From contig NC_067205.1 of assembly GCF_026262505.1 (NCBI RefSeq), positions 21,795,585 through 21,859,584 on the forward strand: a DNA stretch of 64,000 bases, read 5' to 3'. This DNA comes from Trichomonas vaginalis G3. Its lineage: Eukaryota; Parabasalia; Trichomonadida; Trichomonadidae. The notes below the pieces were generated by a model that was given only the letters and a program-made list of their open reading frames with translations, was not told where the DNA came from and searched no databases. Both the position numbers and the translations under genes were made by a program. Below, in pieces: positions 52,460-62,788 of the stretch (position 1 is its first letter; each line of letters opens with the position of its first letter).

Positions 52460-52837
52460 AGTTTGAATATTTATATTTTTCTTTGAAATCAACAAATTTT
52501 TTTGCAAAATTAGTGAAAAAAATGTTTCTATTTGTTATTTTTTATTTATATCCGCATACTATGGAAAAGAGATATTCTGATTAACTAGATCTTTTTTGTT
52601 TAGTTGATCTCAATTTTTTTCTATTTTAGTTTGAAATTATATATGATCTTACTGCTGTTATTTTAAGTTTTTCGCGTAATATGATGTACCTCTGCTATTG
52701 ATTGACTCTCATTCAAATGAATACCTGTCCTTTATTAAATAATATCTTATTTGTGCTTGATTTTATCATGGTGATTCATACTGATGATGAGTAACATGAA
52801 TGCCATGCATAAATATAACAATGCATGTAATATTTTT
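52460..52837. other. AT-rich intergenic region up to the element
   Basis: No gene. Element 2's terminal repeat begins about 52838. Confidence 0.5.
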
Positions 52838-52875
52838 AGTAGTAGGTGAGTGCGGGTTGTGTGACTTTTTTTGTT
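52838..52875. repeat. Left outer terminus of element 2
   Basis: AGTAGTAGGTGAGTGCGGGT followed by TGTGTGACTTTTTTTGT; about 30 of 37 positions match 25248-25278 and neighbours in reverse complement. Confidence 0.65.
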
Positions 52876-52988
52876 ACATCTATATATAGACGATGCATTA
52901 AAATATATTTATTTATAAACACATTAAAAAATTAACATTAATTTTAAAATAATTTATTTTTATCTTTTATAAAAGAAGCTATATATAG

Positions 52989-53183
52989 ATGATGTCAGAT
53001 ATTCCGCGATTAATTAAACATTGTTTAAATCCTGAATGGGTTAAACTTCAATTTAAAAATGAAGATTGTGAATTATTAAATGAATATGAAAGCCAAAATA
53101 AGCTAATGAGGTATAAATATAATGATAAAGAATATTTAATTTCATGGAATCAATGGAGTCATAATCAAAGACCTCATGAATAA
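52989..53183 (+). CDS. Small element protein (63-64 aa)
   Basis: Complete frame with two adjacent ATGs at 52989 and 52992 (MSDIPRLIKHCLNPEWVKLQ). Aromatic- and lysine-rich, ending HNQRPHE. Follows a TTTTATCTTTTATAAAAG box. Small leftmost gene; function unknown. Confidence 0.5.
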   Translation: MMSDIPRLIKHCLNPEWVKLQFKNEDCELLNEYESQNKLMRYKYNDKEYLISWNQWSHNQRPHE

Positions 53184-53197
53184 AAGATTCACTACCA

Positions 53198-53270
53198 TAA
53201 TGAAATAAAAAAATAAACTTTAAAAATTCATGTCTTACATTTTTGAATAATTTATTTTTTTATTTTGTAT
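53198..53270. repeat. Inverted copy of the remnant's inner TIR
   Basis: Reads as the reverse complement of 24990-25075 (TTTAAAAATTCATGTCTTAC and following). It ties element 2 to the remnant and contains the promoter box for the gene at 53274. Confidence 0.7.
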
Positions 53271-53273
53271 GAA

Positions 53274-54383
53274 ATGAGCGTCAAGACTAACGACGTTAAA
53301 AAATTGGGATTCACAAACGAGGAAATAAAGGATATATTAGATGAGGCGGGTTATGAGGTTGATAAATATTATTTAAGAAATTGTCAAAAATTCGCGGAGT
53401 TTTTAAATGAATTTGATTATGATGGAAAAATGAATAAAGATGATGTTATAAATTTCTTATATCCCACATCTGAAGAAGAAAAACCTAAAGAACCCGATGT
53501 TTTCCCCGAATATTATGAAGAACGGATTAAAGATGATGATGAATATGATGAAATTGAAAGACTGGAAAAAATAAGAGATGAAATAGATGAAAAAATTAAG
53601 GAATTAAGAGAAGTTGAAAAATATAATGAAAATGAAGTAGAGGGTTTAATGAATATCCCAGCTTCAGAATCAGCACTTCAGAAATCTCATGAAGAAAGAT
53701 ATAAAAATTATGTCTCAGAATCAACACAAAATTTATTAGATGGTGAAATAGACGAAACACTTTCAGAAGAAGGTACTAAATTTATTCGTAAACATAAGTT
53801 ACAATTTATTGATAATGAAGAATACCCCTGTATCTTACTTTCACCACCTTTAGATTCCGAAAAATTCAAAAAAGCTCTTAAAAACGTGACATATGCAACT
53901 AATACGATTAAGAAAGAAGATCATGATATTTACACAAATTATTATTTAAATAAATGCACAGGTGTTGATAAAGTTTTTGATTTATTAGATAAAATATCAA
54001 AAGAAACCATTGGTACATATAAAATTTTATGCGATTGTGGTTTCATTATTGAAGATACCAATAATGTTTCATATGAAAGAACAGCACCGAAGGAAGACGA
54101 AGTGGAAAGGTCTATACCATTCGTTATTAAGAACATAAAAGATATGAAAACTTATAAACATTATATTTATTCATTTATTTCAGAAAAAATGGAAACAACC
54201 CATAAAACATCTTCTCATCATTTTATAGCTATTCATACATTCCTTTTCAAAGTTGTGAAATTAAATAAGACAGGAATTAGATTTAATGTATCAGGGTACG
54301 CATTCTTGAGTAAATTAAAATGTATTCGTCACGTCGCAGATGATAAAAATTTATGTGTTCTTAATTCATTTTATGGGCTTTAG
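53274..54383 (+). CDS. Element protein before PolB (369 aa), unknown
   Basis: The ATG at 53274 (MSVKTNDVKKLGFTNEEI) follows TTTTATTTTGTATGAA. The first third is acidic with a coil (YDEIERLEKIRDEIDEKIKE); the middle has LQFIDNEEYPCILLSPPLD and CDCGFIIEDTNN; the end IRHVADDKNLCVLNSFYGL has conserved-looking C and H. It ends within a GC-rich hairpin pair (54375-54401). A role with the neighbouring polymerase (terminal protein or protease) is speculative; no motif proves it. Confidence 0.5.
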   Translation: MSVKTNDVKKLGFTNEEIKDILDEAGYEVDKYYLRNCQKFAEFLNEFDYDGKMNKDDVINFLYPTSEEEKPKEPDVFPEYYEERIKDDDEYDEIERLEKIRDEIDEKIKELREVEKYNENEVEGLMNIPASESALQKSHEERYKNYVSESTQNLLDGEIDETLSEEGTKFIRKHKLQFIDNEEYPCILLSPPLDSEKFKKALKNVTYATNTIKKEDHDIYTNYYLNKCTGVDKVFDLLDKISKETIGTYKILCDCGFIIEDTNNVSYERTAPKEDEVERSIPFVIKNIKDMKTYKHYIYSFISEKMETTHKTSSHHFIAIHTFLFKVVKLNKTGIRFNVSGYAFLSKLKCIRHVADDKNLCVLNSFYGL

Positions 54384-54401
54384 CCCTGGACTCTCTGAGT
54401 C
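54375..54401. repeat. Micro-hairpin pair
   Basis: GGGCTTTAGCCC (54375-54386) and GACTCTCTGAGTC (54389-54401), two adjacent short GC-rich hairpins. The second nearly equals the hairpin GACTCTTTGAGTC in PolB at 55209. Confidence 0.8.
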
Positions 54402-54461
54402 TCGGACTTTAAAAAATAAACTTTATTTTTATTTATTTTTTAATTTTTTTTTCTTACATAA

Positions 54462-57400
54462 ATGAATAAAAATGGAACAGCTAAAATGAATGATAATCAA
54501 ATAAGAGCCGAAGGTAGAAGGTTATTTAAACGCTTCTATAACATTCCTGATGGTGTTAATCCTAAAACTCGAAGAAGTTATTTAAATGAAGCAATAGATG
54601 CATATGAAGGGTTTGACATTTCATCAGAAAGTGAGAGATTAGCGAGAATGTTAAACGTTAATATTGATTTCTATTATTGTGATCCTCAACCAGAAGACGT
54701 GGACATAAATAAGGTAGACTTTCCATTAGTGGAATCAATAATGATAGATCCAGAATTTGAAACAGTAAATATTTTATTAACACAAAGTCCATGTGGAAAA
54801 CTTCACGCTGACAGAATAACAGACGTTGAAGCACTCACAGGATATAAAGTTTGCCCATATTGTAAAGAAGAAGTTTATTCTATCCGTGATGATCCAGAAA
54901 GGAAAAACCAAAGAAGATTTTTAAAGCATTGTGAGAAATGTAAAGAAAATAATGGAAGATTAATTCAAGACGTTCAATTGCAAAACACACAACAACCATA
55001 TGCACCACATATCACGAAACAGAAGATATATCAGTGGTTATTAGCTCATAATTTGCAGGAATATTATCAACCGACAAGATATTATATTACTTTTGACTTC
55101 GAAACATTAGAGACTAAAGAAGAACTTCTACTTTCTGAATGTGCAACTTTGAACGCTTACTTAAAACCATTCATGGTATCATCAACGGTTAAATTAAAGC
55201 CGCAAACGGACTCTTTGAGTCCTGAAGGTCTTTCAGACCGAAGCGGCGAGGTCGTAGACTGTGATAAAACGTATACGAGGAATTTTTGCTTAACTTCGAG
55301 TGATTCGTTCATCTCTGATTGGATTGAGTTTTTATTTTCAACCTGTTCATTAGTTGCTAAATCAAATATTGAACAATATGAAGAATTAATGAAGTCCCAT
55401 ACATTAAATGAGAAACAAAAGGAAGCAATGAAAGAGCTTTTAGATGAAGAATTTAATAAAGTGAATATCATTGGTTTTAATTCGGGAAAGTTTGATTTAA
55501 ATTTAATTCTTCGTGATTTAAACACTGCAAAATGGAAAATAAAATCAATGCTGGGTTCATCTTCTCAATTTAAGCAAATCATTGTAAAGAAAACAAACGT
55601 TCCATATGAATTGAGATTTATTGACATCAGAAATTATATAGCGGGTGGAACATTAGACCAATTCACTCAAGATTTCGGAAATAATAAAACACGTGTTAAA
55701 TCCTTTTTCCCTTATCAATTCATCACATGGGAGAATTACGAAGAAGAATTATATAAAGTGGAACCATTCACTCAAGATTCATTTTATTCAGCATTAACTC
55801 AAGAAACTATATCAGATAGTGATTATCAAATATATCTCAATGATGCTAAAAATTTTGAGAATAGATTAGAATATTTTATTCATTATTGCAATAAAGACGT
55901 TGAAATTATGATTGACCCAATTGATAAAATTATTGAAGAAACATTTGTTTATAAAATTGACATGCTTCATAATCTTTCATTATCATCTAATGCATCAATG
56001 ATTCGTTACGCTTTAGCATATAAAGACTTTAATCCTAATGAAACATATCCAGAAGAAAATGTGGAATCAAGTTTTGAATTAACAAAAAAGTATTGGAAAT
56101 ATAAAATTGAATCATATAAGAAACAAGATGAAAAAGCAGAAAGGGATACTAAAAATAATGTTTCAATGGATGATTTTCAATACTATCACGATTTAATCCT
56201 TTCATCTAAATGCAAAATGTGTGGTAAAGCGTTTACATATGCAAATAAACCAACATTGGATAGAATCGATAATGAAAAACCACATACCAAAGAAAATTGT
56301 CAGTTAATGTGTTGTTATTGCAATGTCGTGAAATCAAATAAAGATGAAGATGTTCAACGTTTAAGAATCAATTTAAGAAATTATACATTAAAAAATAATT
56401 TACCAATGACTTTAGATTCAGTTGAAGCTTATCACATTCTCCGTAATGGAATTACTGGTGGTTTATCAAATGTTCAACATCGTGTTAATCTTAAAGGAAT
56501 CACGCACATTAATAAACTTTCATATAATCCAGAAACTAAAACTGTATCAAATGAGGACACTTCCAACATTATGACTCATTTCGTTGGAGTTGATTTCAAT
56601 TCATTATATCCTTCATCATTTTCATCTAATCCTCATGATTTCATTCAATATACTGACCATAAAATGTATATGCCGGGAAGATTGAATGGTGTTATCATTT
56701 GTGATACAGCAACAAAGAAAGCAAAAGCACTGGGAATAATTAAGAAAAAAAATACTTTATTCGTGGCTGAAGTAAAGGGTCACATTGATGAAAAATACAT
56801 TAATGATTACATAAACTTTTTACCGATAATAAGAAACTTAGATATTATCACGGATGAAAAAACAATTGGCAGTTTTATGTATAATTACATGAAATCAAAC
56901 AATCTACCAGTTGACCAGAAACAGAGAAAATTAACTCAGTTAGCATCAACACACAACCAATATCAACCATTTTCTTCTTATTATCTATGGTATCTAATAG
57001 ACAGATTTCATTTTATCATCGATGATATTCAATCAATTTTAACATTTACTAAAAACACTTGTTTTAATGAATTTGCGAACAAATTTATGAACGAAAGACA
57101 AAAGGCTGAATTAGAAGGAAATAAAGGAAAAAGTTTATTTTGCAAGATTTCACTTAATGGATCATATGGTTACGATGCAATGAATACACAAAATTACGCA
57201 AAGACTAAAATAATGAATGCACAGAAGGCACGCGTTGCATGTATGTCAAATAAGTTTAAAAACATAAGAGAAATAGGAGAGGATACATATCAAGTGATGC
57301 TTAAAGATAGATTTTATAGATGTGATACATGTTTACAAGAGGCATTCTTCACTTTAGATAACGCAAAATACTGGTATTTGGTTTTCATTTATGATTTTAT

Positions 57401-57971
57401 GTATAAATGCATGGATGTTAATCATTTTCATTTCATTGAAGGTGATACTGATTCATCATATTGGGCAATCGCTGGCGACCCAAATCTTCCTAACACTCAA
57501 GCATTTCAAGCAATTGTAACCGATAAAAAATTTTATGATAAAAACATTTTCAAATTCGCACCTTTTGATTTCTTCTGTTTTGATGAGAAATTTAAACCTA
57601 AATTAAAGAATAAAGCTGAAGAAAAAGCACATGAGAAAAAATTATTGGGTTTAGCAATTGAGAAACAAGGTGATAACATGGTTGCTTTATGCCCTAAATG
57701 TTATACATCATTCAACGGTTCAATTGATGGAAGTGATTTTAAAAAGATTGCACAAAAAATGAAAGGTGTTAGTTTACGACAAAATAAACAATTAACACCT
57801 AAAAATTATTTGGATATAATAAATGATAAAGTGATATTTGATGGTCAGAATATTAATTTACAACTTAAAAACGGGTCAATGACTCGCTTAACAATCGGTA
57901 AGACTGCATTAACAGGAGCACACACTAAGGCTGTATGTTGTGAAAATGGATGTTGTATGCCATTTATTTAA
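54462..57971 (+). CDS. Protein-primed family-B DNA polymerase (Polinton PolB) with HNH-like insert
   Basis: 1,169 residues in one frame, looks whole. Zinc-finger pairs CPYC and CEKC near residues 138-162. The exonuclease has FDFETL (about 211-216), GFNSGKFD and YCNKDVEI. The palm has DFNSLYPS (motif A, Asp about 711), a KxxLNxxYG motif B (about 895) and DTDS (about 995-998). Between exo and palm, residues about 584-630 form a phage-type HNH treble-clef: CKMCG, LDRIDN, PHTKENCQL, CCYCNVVKSNK. The gene makes element DNA, priming from protein as in adenovirus. A micro-hairpin insert (55209-55240) lies in frame near residues 250-260. Confidence 0.93.
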   Translation: MNKNGTAKMNDNQIRAEGRRLFKRFYNIPDGVNPKTRRSYLNEAIDAYEGFDISSESERLARMLNVNIDFYYCDPQPEDVDINKVDFPLVESIMIDPEFETVNILLTQSPCGKLHADRITDVEALTGYKVCPYCKEEVYSIRDDPERKNQRRFLKHCEKCKENNGRLIQDVQLQNTQQPYAPHITKQKIYQWLLAHNLQEYYQPTRYYITFDFETLETKEELLLSECATLNAYLKPFMVSSTVKLKPQTDSLSPEGLSDRSGEVVDCDKTYTRNFCLTSSDSFISDWIEFLFSTCSLVAKSNIEQYEELMKSHTLNEKQKEAMKELLDEEFNKVNIIGFNSGKFDLNLILRDLNTAKWKIKSMLGSSSQFKQIIVKKTNVPYELRFIDIRNYIAGGTLDQFTQDFGNNKTRVKSFFPYQFITWENYEEELYKVEPFTQDSFYSALTQETISDSDYQIYLNDAKNFENRLEYFIHYCNKDVEIMIDPIDKIIEETFVYKIDMLHNLSLSSNASMIRYALAYKDFNPNETYPEENVESSFELTKKYWKYKIESYKKQDEKAERDTKNNVSMDDFQYYHDLILSSKCKMCGKAFTYANKPTLDRIDNEKPHTKENCQLMCCYCNVVKSNKDEDVQRLRINLRNYTLKNNLPMTLDSVEAYHILRNGITGGLSNVQHRVNLKGITHINKLSYNPETKTVSNEDTSNIMTHFVGVDFNSLYPSSFSSNPHDFIQYTDHKMYMPGRLNGVIICDTATKKAKALGIIKKKNTLFVAEVKGHIDEKYINDYINFLPIIRNLDIITDEKTIGSFMYNYMKSNNLPVDQKQRKLTQLASTHNQYQPFSSYYLWYLIDRFHFIIDDIQSILTFTKNTCFNEFANKFMNERQKAELEGNKGKSLFCKISLNGSYGYDAMNTQNYAKTKIMNAQKARVACMSNKFKNIREIGEDTYQVMLKDRFYRCDTCLQEAFFTLDNAKYWYLVFIYDFMYKCMDVNHFHFIEGDTDSSYWAIAGDPNLPNTQAFQAIVTDKKFYDKNIFKFAPFDFFCFDEKFKPKLKNKAEEKAHEKKLLGLAIEKQGDNMVALCPKCYTSFNGSIDGSDFKKIAQKMKGVSLRQNKQLTPKNYLDIINDKVIFDGQNINLQLKNGSMTRLTIGKTALTGAHTKAVCCENGCCMPFI
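55209..55240. repeat. In-frame micro-hairpins inside PolB
   Basis: GACTCTTTGAGTC (55209-55221) followed by GGTCTTTCAGACC (55227-55239). GC-rich against the gene. They encode DSLSPEGLSDRSG, which looks foreign to the polymerase and sits on the N-terminal side of the palm. Confidence 0.8.
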
Positions 57972-57995
57972 AACATAGATTTTATTTTTATATAA

Positions 57996-58622
57996 ATGAA
58001 TAGCGTAGATTTAAAAATTTTAATTGATGATTTAGTATTTAATCAAAATTTTCTTAATTATTACGATTTAAAAGCATATCTCCAAAAATATAATAAAAAT
58101 ATAACGGGTGATGATATGGATTATTATTATTCATATTATAAAAATGAAATTTTGAAATATCATGATAAAATAATTTCTAAAATTAAAGACAAAATTAAAA
58201 ATAATGAATATTCAAAGGGAAAAACTAAATCACAACTTAAACAGTTGAAAGATTTCAAAAATAAAGTATTAACAGAAGAAGATATTGATGAATTATATAA
58301 ATTATATAATCCTGAGCCACAAAAACCAAAGGAACAAAAACAAAAGGTGCAAAACACCCAGGTTCAGCAGCTCATAAATGAAGCACAAGCTTTAATTTAT
58401 GATTCATTAGTTAAACCACATTCAGCCCGACTTTTAAATGAAGATCAACTTTTGGAATTCATCCTTCAACATAAACTCGAAGCAGGAAAGTATATCAAAC
58501 TTTTATATACAGCATATTTAAAACAAATGAATAGAATACATCCAGAATTAATGAAGGAAGGAATGAAATCAAAATCAAAGCAGATAAAATTAAACCACTC
58601 AACACCAAAACCCCAACAGTAG
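57996..58622 (+). CDS. Coiled-coil element protein, 208 aa
   Basis: The ATG at 57996 follows TTTTATTTTTATATAA. Helical throughout: a start with YYDLKAYLQKYNKNITGDDM, a Lys-rich coil (SQLKQLKDFKNKVL), a short Pro linker (EPQKPKEQKQKVQ) and a helical end. It leads straight into the integrase region with close overlap. A DNA- or protein-bridging role is possible; family not recognised. Confidence 0.5.
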   Translation: MNSVDLKILIDDLVFNQNFLNYYDLKAYLQKYNKNITGDDMDYYYSYYKNEILKYHDKIISKIKDKIKNNEYSKGKTKSQLKQLKDFKNKVLTEEDIDELYKLYNPEPQKPKEQKQKVQNTQVQQLINEAQALIYDSLVKPHSARLLNEDQLLEFILQHKLEAGKYIKLLYTAYLKQMNRIHPELMKEGMKSKSKQIKLNHSTPKPQQ

Positions 58623-59512
58623 TACCTCCTCCTCCTTCAGTTAATCCTTCATCATTCACTTTATTATATCCATTTCAAAACATTAAAGAAACAAAAGATT
58701 TTAAAAAGGATTTCAAGATATTAAATAAACCAATTGACCCGAAAATTCAACCATTAAAGGAAAAATTTAGTCGCCCTTCATTTGCACCATATCCATATTC
58801 ATACGAAATCGATCATCTGGAATATTCAAAAGGAAAAGTTACTTATTTATTTGCCATTAACATTAACACTAGATATTTATATTGCATTCCAGTGAAAGGG
58901 AAAACAGAACAGGAAACAAGAAGAGCTATACAATACTTACTAGATCATGAAAGAGTAGAAAATATAAGGGGTGATGGTGATAAAGGATTTCAGGCAGTTA
59001 TGACTCATTATTTCCCACAAATTAATTTTTACTTCTCATCCTCTCCATATACGTTTCATAATAAAATAGTTGATGCGGTAATGAGAACTCTTAGAGATGC
59101 GTTAGGGGTTAACGGTCAGATATACTGGGATGGAAATCATGACTCCATCATACAGCAGTTAGTATATTATTACAATAATACATGGCATAGAACTATTAAC
59201 ATGAAACCAGTGGAAATGAAAAATGATATTTCAAAAGAATGGGAATATATTAGAAAGCAAATGGAAAGGTTGAATGATGTTAAACGTGAAAAATTAATTC
59301 GGGGCTCATGAATTTTAAACAAGGGATAAAAGTTTTGATTCATCTCGATTATGGAAAAACTGATAAATCAATGACAAAAAGAAGACGAAGATTTGACACA
59401 ATAGCTTGAATTTGTTAGATATTTAACGGCAATGCATTAGTTGAGGTTAACAATAAATTAATAGAAATTCCGATTTATTTTATTACTCCATTATATTTAA
59501 ATAATATTTAAT
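58600..59512 (+). pseudogene. Polinton rve-family integrase of element 2, fossil
   Basis: The main open frame (58892-59311) holds YLLDHERVENIRGDGDKGF, an HNKIVDAVMRTLRDALG region and YYYNNTWHRTINMKP, as in Polinton integrases. Coding character extends on both sides, including a basic C-terminal region. It has about two breaks. Same class as the integrase at 4573-5532 but the sequences are far apart, as expected for two element families. Confidence 0.8.
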
Positions 59513-59530
59513 TTTTTTATTTCGTAAGAA

Positions 59531-59794
59531 ATGAGTGACAATGAAGCAGTCAAGAGTCCAGACAATGAATATAAAAAGAAACTAAACAGAATTAAATCAA
59601 AAATATGCTATTACAAAAAGAAGCTGCAATGTGGTGGGGTTGAAAACGATAAAGAAATAATCGAAAAATTAGAAACTTACCGTTCAATCATTAAACTGAG
59701 TGAAGCAAAAATAAAAGAATTTAATAGAATAAATAAATTGATTGGAAGAGATGAATTTAATAAAGATGAATTTTTAAACTCAATCCAAATTTAA
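59531..59794 (+). CDS. Small coiled-coil element protein (87 aa)
   Basis: The ATG follows ATTTTTTTATTTCGTAAGAA. Charged helices with a coil (YKKKLNRIKSKICYYKKKL, IEKLETYRSIIKL). Overlaps the 3' end of the reverse gene 59791-59955 by four bases. Function unknown. Confidence 0.55.
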   Translation: MSDNEAVKSPDNEYKKKLNRIKSKICYYKKKLQCGGVENDKEIIEKLETYRSIIKLSEAKIKEFNRINKLIGRDEFNKDEFLNSIQI

Positions 59795-59955
59795 TTTTTA
59801 TTCCTCTTCGACAACATCTCTCTTTCCATCATTACTGCATAACCGCATTTTCTCAATTTTAGTGGTTTGTTATTTTTAGCAAGTTCTCGCATCATTTTTA
59901 TCATTTCCTCCCTTGTTATGATTCGTGGTAAATTTTGAGCTTGTGGGGTATTCAT
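59791..59955 (-). CDS. Small element protein (54 aa)
   Basis: Starts MNTPQAQNLPRIITREEMI with a basic tail (KPLKLRKCGYAVMM). A complete frame, convergent and slightly overlapping with the gene at 59531-59794. The downstream reverse region shows no other gene until the KilA-N fragment. Confidence 0.45.
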   Translation of the reverse strand: MNTPQAQNLPRIITREEMIKMMRELAKNNKPLKLRKCGYAVMMEREMLSKRNKN

Positions 59956-60009
59956 TTATGATAAAAATAAAAATTTAAATTATGCCATTCTAAAGTTTGT
60001 GACTGTTGT

Positions 60010-60170
60010 CACATTTTTTCAGAGAAGTTAAATAACCGAGTGACACATGGTGACATAGTGACACCTTCAGTTCTTCAAAAATAATTAATTATTGAATGAC
60101 CTAAATCATTTACTCACAATATTTTTGTACAAAACGACCCCAAGCTTTTAACTTCTTTTCTGTAGTTCAT
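60010..60170 (-). pseudogene. KilA-N gene remnant with flanks, shared with element 1
   Basis: Reverse complement of 60112-60166 equals the last 50 bases of the element 1 KilA-N gene (about 9150-9204), including TTGGGGTCGTTTTGTAC. The piece at 60010-60050 matches 8290-8330. The middle of the KilA-N gene is gone. It marks a block moved from an element-1-like source. Confidence 0.7.
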
Positions 60171-60233
60171 CCATTACTTCATTACCTAATTAATTACAGA
60201 CATAAAATATATTTAGTTCATTCGGTAAGCCTA

Positions 60234-60246
60234 AACCCTTTGGGTT
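60234..60246. repeat. Micro-hairpin AACCCTTTGGGTT
   Basis: A 5-bp stem with TTT loop directly before the fibre gene end, extended by near-matching flanks (TAAACCC/GGGTTAA). The same design as the other hairpins. Confidence 0.6.
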
Positions 60247-60248
60247 AA

Positions 60249-62032
60249 GTGTGTTCATTGAACTCTATACCATGCGAATACAGTCATAAATGGTGGCATG
60301 TATTCTTTACTTTGTCCGTTGTTTGTGTATATCCTGAAACGAAATGTATGGTTTTCCTTCTCCCTGAGTGTCACTCCAGTAACAATTATGGCAAACTTAA
60401 CGTCGTCTTTAACATCATATCCTTTACCTTTTGTCATTCCTGACCAATCCAATATCTATGCTTATGCCAACCTGCTTGAGATGTGCTTATCTATGTAGTG
60501 ACTATGCGCGGGTAAATTTCACCTGAAATCGTTTTACTTCCCCCTGTTTCTTTGAAGAGTTTGCACAATAAAAAACCTGTCAACTATTTGTTCCCATGCA
60601 CCAACACCAAACATTACTTGAGGACCTCTTGCTTCCATAGATGTATAAATAGAACCTACTGGGTTCATTAAATCAAACATATGAGATAATATAGGATTGT
60701 CTCTTTTGAACTTAAAATATAGTGTAACTATTTCAGGTTTCTTCTGGTTTGTGTCAGAATATTTTTTAATAATATAATCTTATGTTTTCAGGGTAGGTAA
60801 AGTCTTGACTATAATATTTATTTCTGTCATCTGTATAATATATACTATTCTCGTTTTTTCTATTGCATTATATCTTTTATATCTATATAATCTAAATATA
60901 ATGTTAACTTTTGTTCATCTACATGTGGTGTTCTGACATCATCTCCATAGTCATAATAATATGGTGCTGGAGCTGGGTCAGGCAATGTCATATCTGCCAT
61001 TTCATAAACTCTTAAATATTTCATTTGTTCGTCTCCATATAAGTTTAAGTAGCAGTTGTTGTCTAATGGAACTTTAACTTGTGTACCATCATTCTTTATA
61101 TAGCCTACATACATTTCATTGTTATTTTTCGGAATGAGTTTATACCGTATACCATTTTTTAAGGAGTGTACAAACTCCCATCTAAAATATTTGTTTTCTT
61201 CATAGATAGAAACATCGCCAACAATAGTTTCAATATTTTTTGTTCCTATCAAACTTTGGTATATTTCGTTAACATATGTTTTATCTGCCTTCTTCTCTAA
61301 CTCATCGTTAACATATGTTTTATCTGCTTTAAGGTCTAAACATCCTGAAACCCACCCTGTATTGGCTTTACCTTCTAAAATCTTCGATGTCCGTTCATGG
61401 TACCATTCAACCCTTTTTATAATTTCATTGTCTTTTTCATCCACATATTCCTTATCTGCCTTCTTATTTAACTCATCGTTAACATATGTTTTATCTGCTT
61501 TAAGGTCTAAACATCCTGAAACCCACCCTGTATTGGCTTTACCTTCTAAACTCTTTGATGTCCGTTCATGGTACCATTCAACCCTTTCTTTAATTTCATT
61601 GTCTTTTTCATCCACATATTCCTTATATGCCTTCTTATTTAATTCACTAGCCACATATGCTAACTCATCGTTAACATATTCCTTATCTGCCTTCTTCATT
61701 ATGTCATTTAGGAAACCTTTTATGAATTCCTCATTTAAATTAAATCTTCCAATCTTCAAAACTTTAGGAAATGCATTTAATGCGTAATATCTTTGTTCTT
61801 CTGGTGGAATTGATGTTATATCATCCGTTATTCCTTTAATTTTTGAATTCATAAATAAAATTTCTTTTATATTTGATATCACTGCACCACCTTTGCAAAC
61901 GAATTCAAAATGGTCATTTTTCAATACTATCTCCAAATCTCCATATTTCAACCTTTGCGTTTGTTCTGCCGTCTTTGAATTATATGCATATGTGGCGTAT
62001 GTAATGGTCTGTGGTTGCTGTTGTTTAATCAT
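60249..62032 (-). pseudogene. Phage-type tail-fibre protein of element 2, fossil
   Basis: The open frame 60860-62032 (390 aa) is the shaft: KADKTYVNDELEKKADK and VEWYHERTSKSLEGKANTGW blocks, with a tandem repeat of about 171 bp (61321 and 61492). The region 60255-60680 encodes the head with MTKGKGYDVKDDVKFAI and PPFMTVFAWYR, nearly the element 1 sequence. The start of the shaft (ATYAYNSKTAEQTQRLKYGD) differs from element 1. It is broken, several breaks, between shaft and head. Confidence 0.85.
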
Positions 62033-62056
62033 TTATTACGATTTAAAAATAAATAT

Positions 62057-62767
62057 TTAATCTGTTATCTCATCAGCTATTTTTTCTATTTGAAATTGCC
62101 ATAATATTTCATTCATAAATTCTAAATCACAATCAAATAGGTCAGTTATTCTAAATTTAATATTTGATAAATCTTTTGAATGAAGAATAAATGAATTCCC
62201 GGATAATTGAAATGGATATGATAAAGAAAATGTGTTTAAGTTGATGGATAAAATGTTTTGTATTGATGGGTAAGAGTTAGGGTCTAATGTTTGATGTGAA
62301 AATCTCATTGGGGTATTAACTTTATCACATTTGATTAAAATGAAATTAGAACCAGTGTCAGAATACAAAACATCCCCAACATCTTTTTCAAATTTAATAT
62401 CCCCAACAATGAACGAAGACGAGGAGTACAAAATTTAATTTTCAGCGGAAATTTAATAAGGTTATTTATTTCATCAAGTTCAAAAAGTTTATCAGGTTTT
62501 GATTTAAAATTTTCTTCATACCATAACGATAAATGATTCATTTAAATAACTTAAAATTGTGTTAATATCCCCCCTCACTATCACATTATTTATATACATA
62601 TCATACGTTTTTTCATGGTCATCTTTAATAAATGATATATAATCTGAAGGGTCTAAAAGAATGGGATTAAATTTACCACTCACAGAAACGAGAGTAACAT
62701 TATAAATTCCACTAACTGTTAAATTTAATTCACAACAATTATTCGAAATAATATTGATAATTGACAT
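62057..62767 (-). pseudogene. Penton/minor capsid-like protein of element 2, fossil
   Basis: The first frame (62516-62767) has GIYNVTLVSVSGK and ILLDPSDYISF, the last (62057-62431) has LSYPFQLSGNSFILHSKDL; all-beta and related by pattern and place to 16560-17352. It has about two breaks. The start faces the forward gene at 62789 across 21 bases. Confidence 0.5.
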
Positions 62768-62788
62768 TTTTTTATTACGATTAAAAAT
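62768..62788. promoter_or_regulatory. Divergent 21-bp promoter box
   Basis: TTTTTTTATTACGATTAAAAAT lies between two opposite ATGs (62767 and 62789), holding the TTTTTTTATT[ACT]CG box on both sides. Confidence 0.5.
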
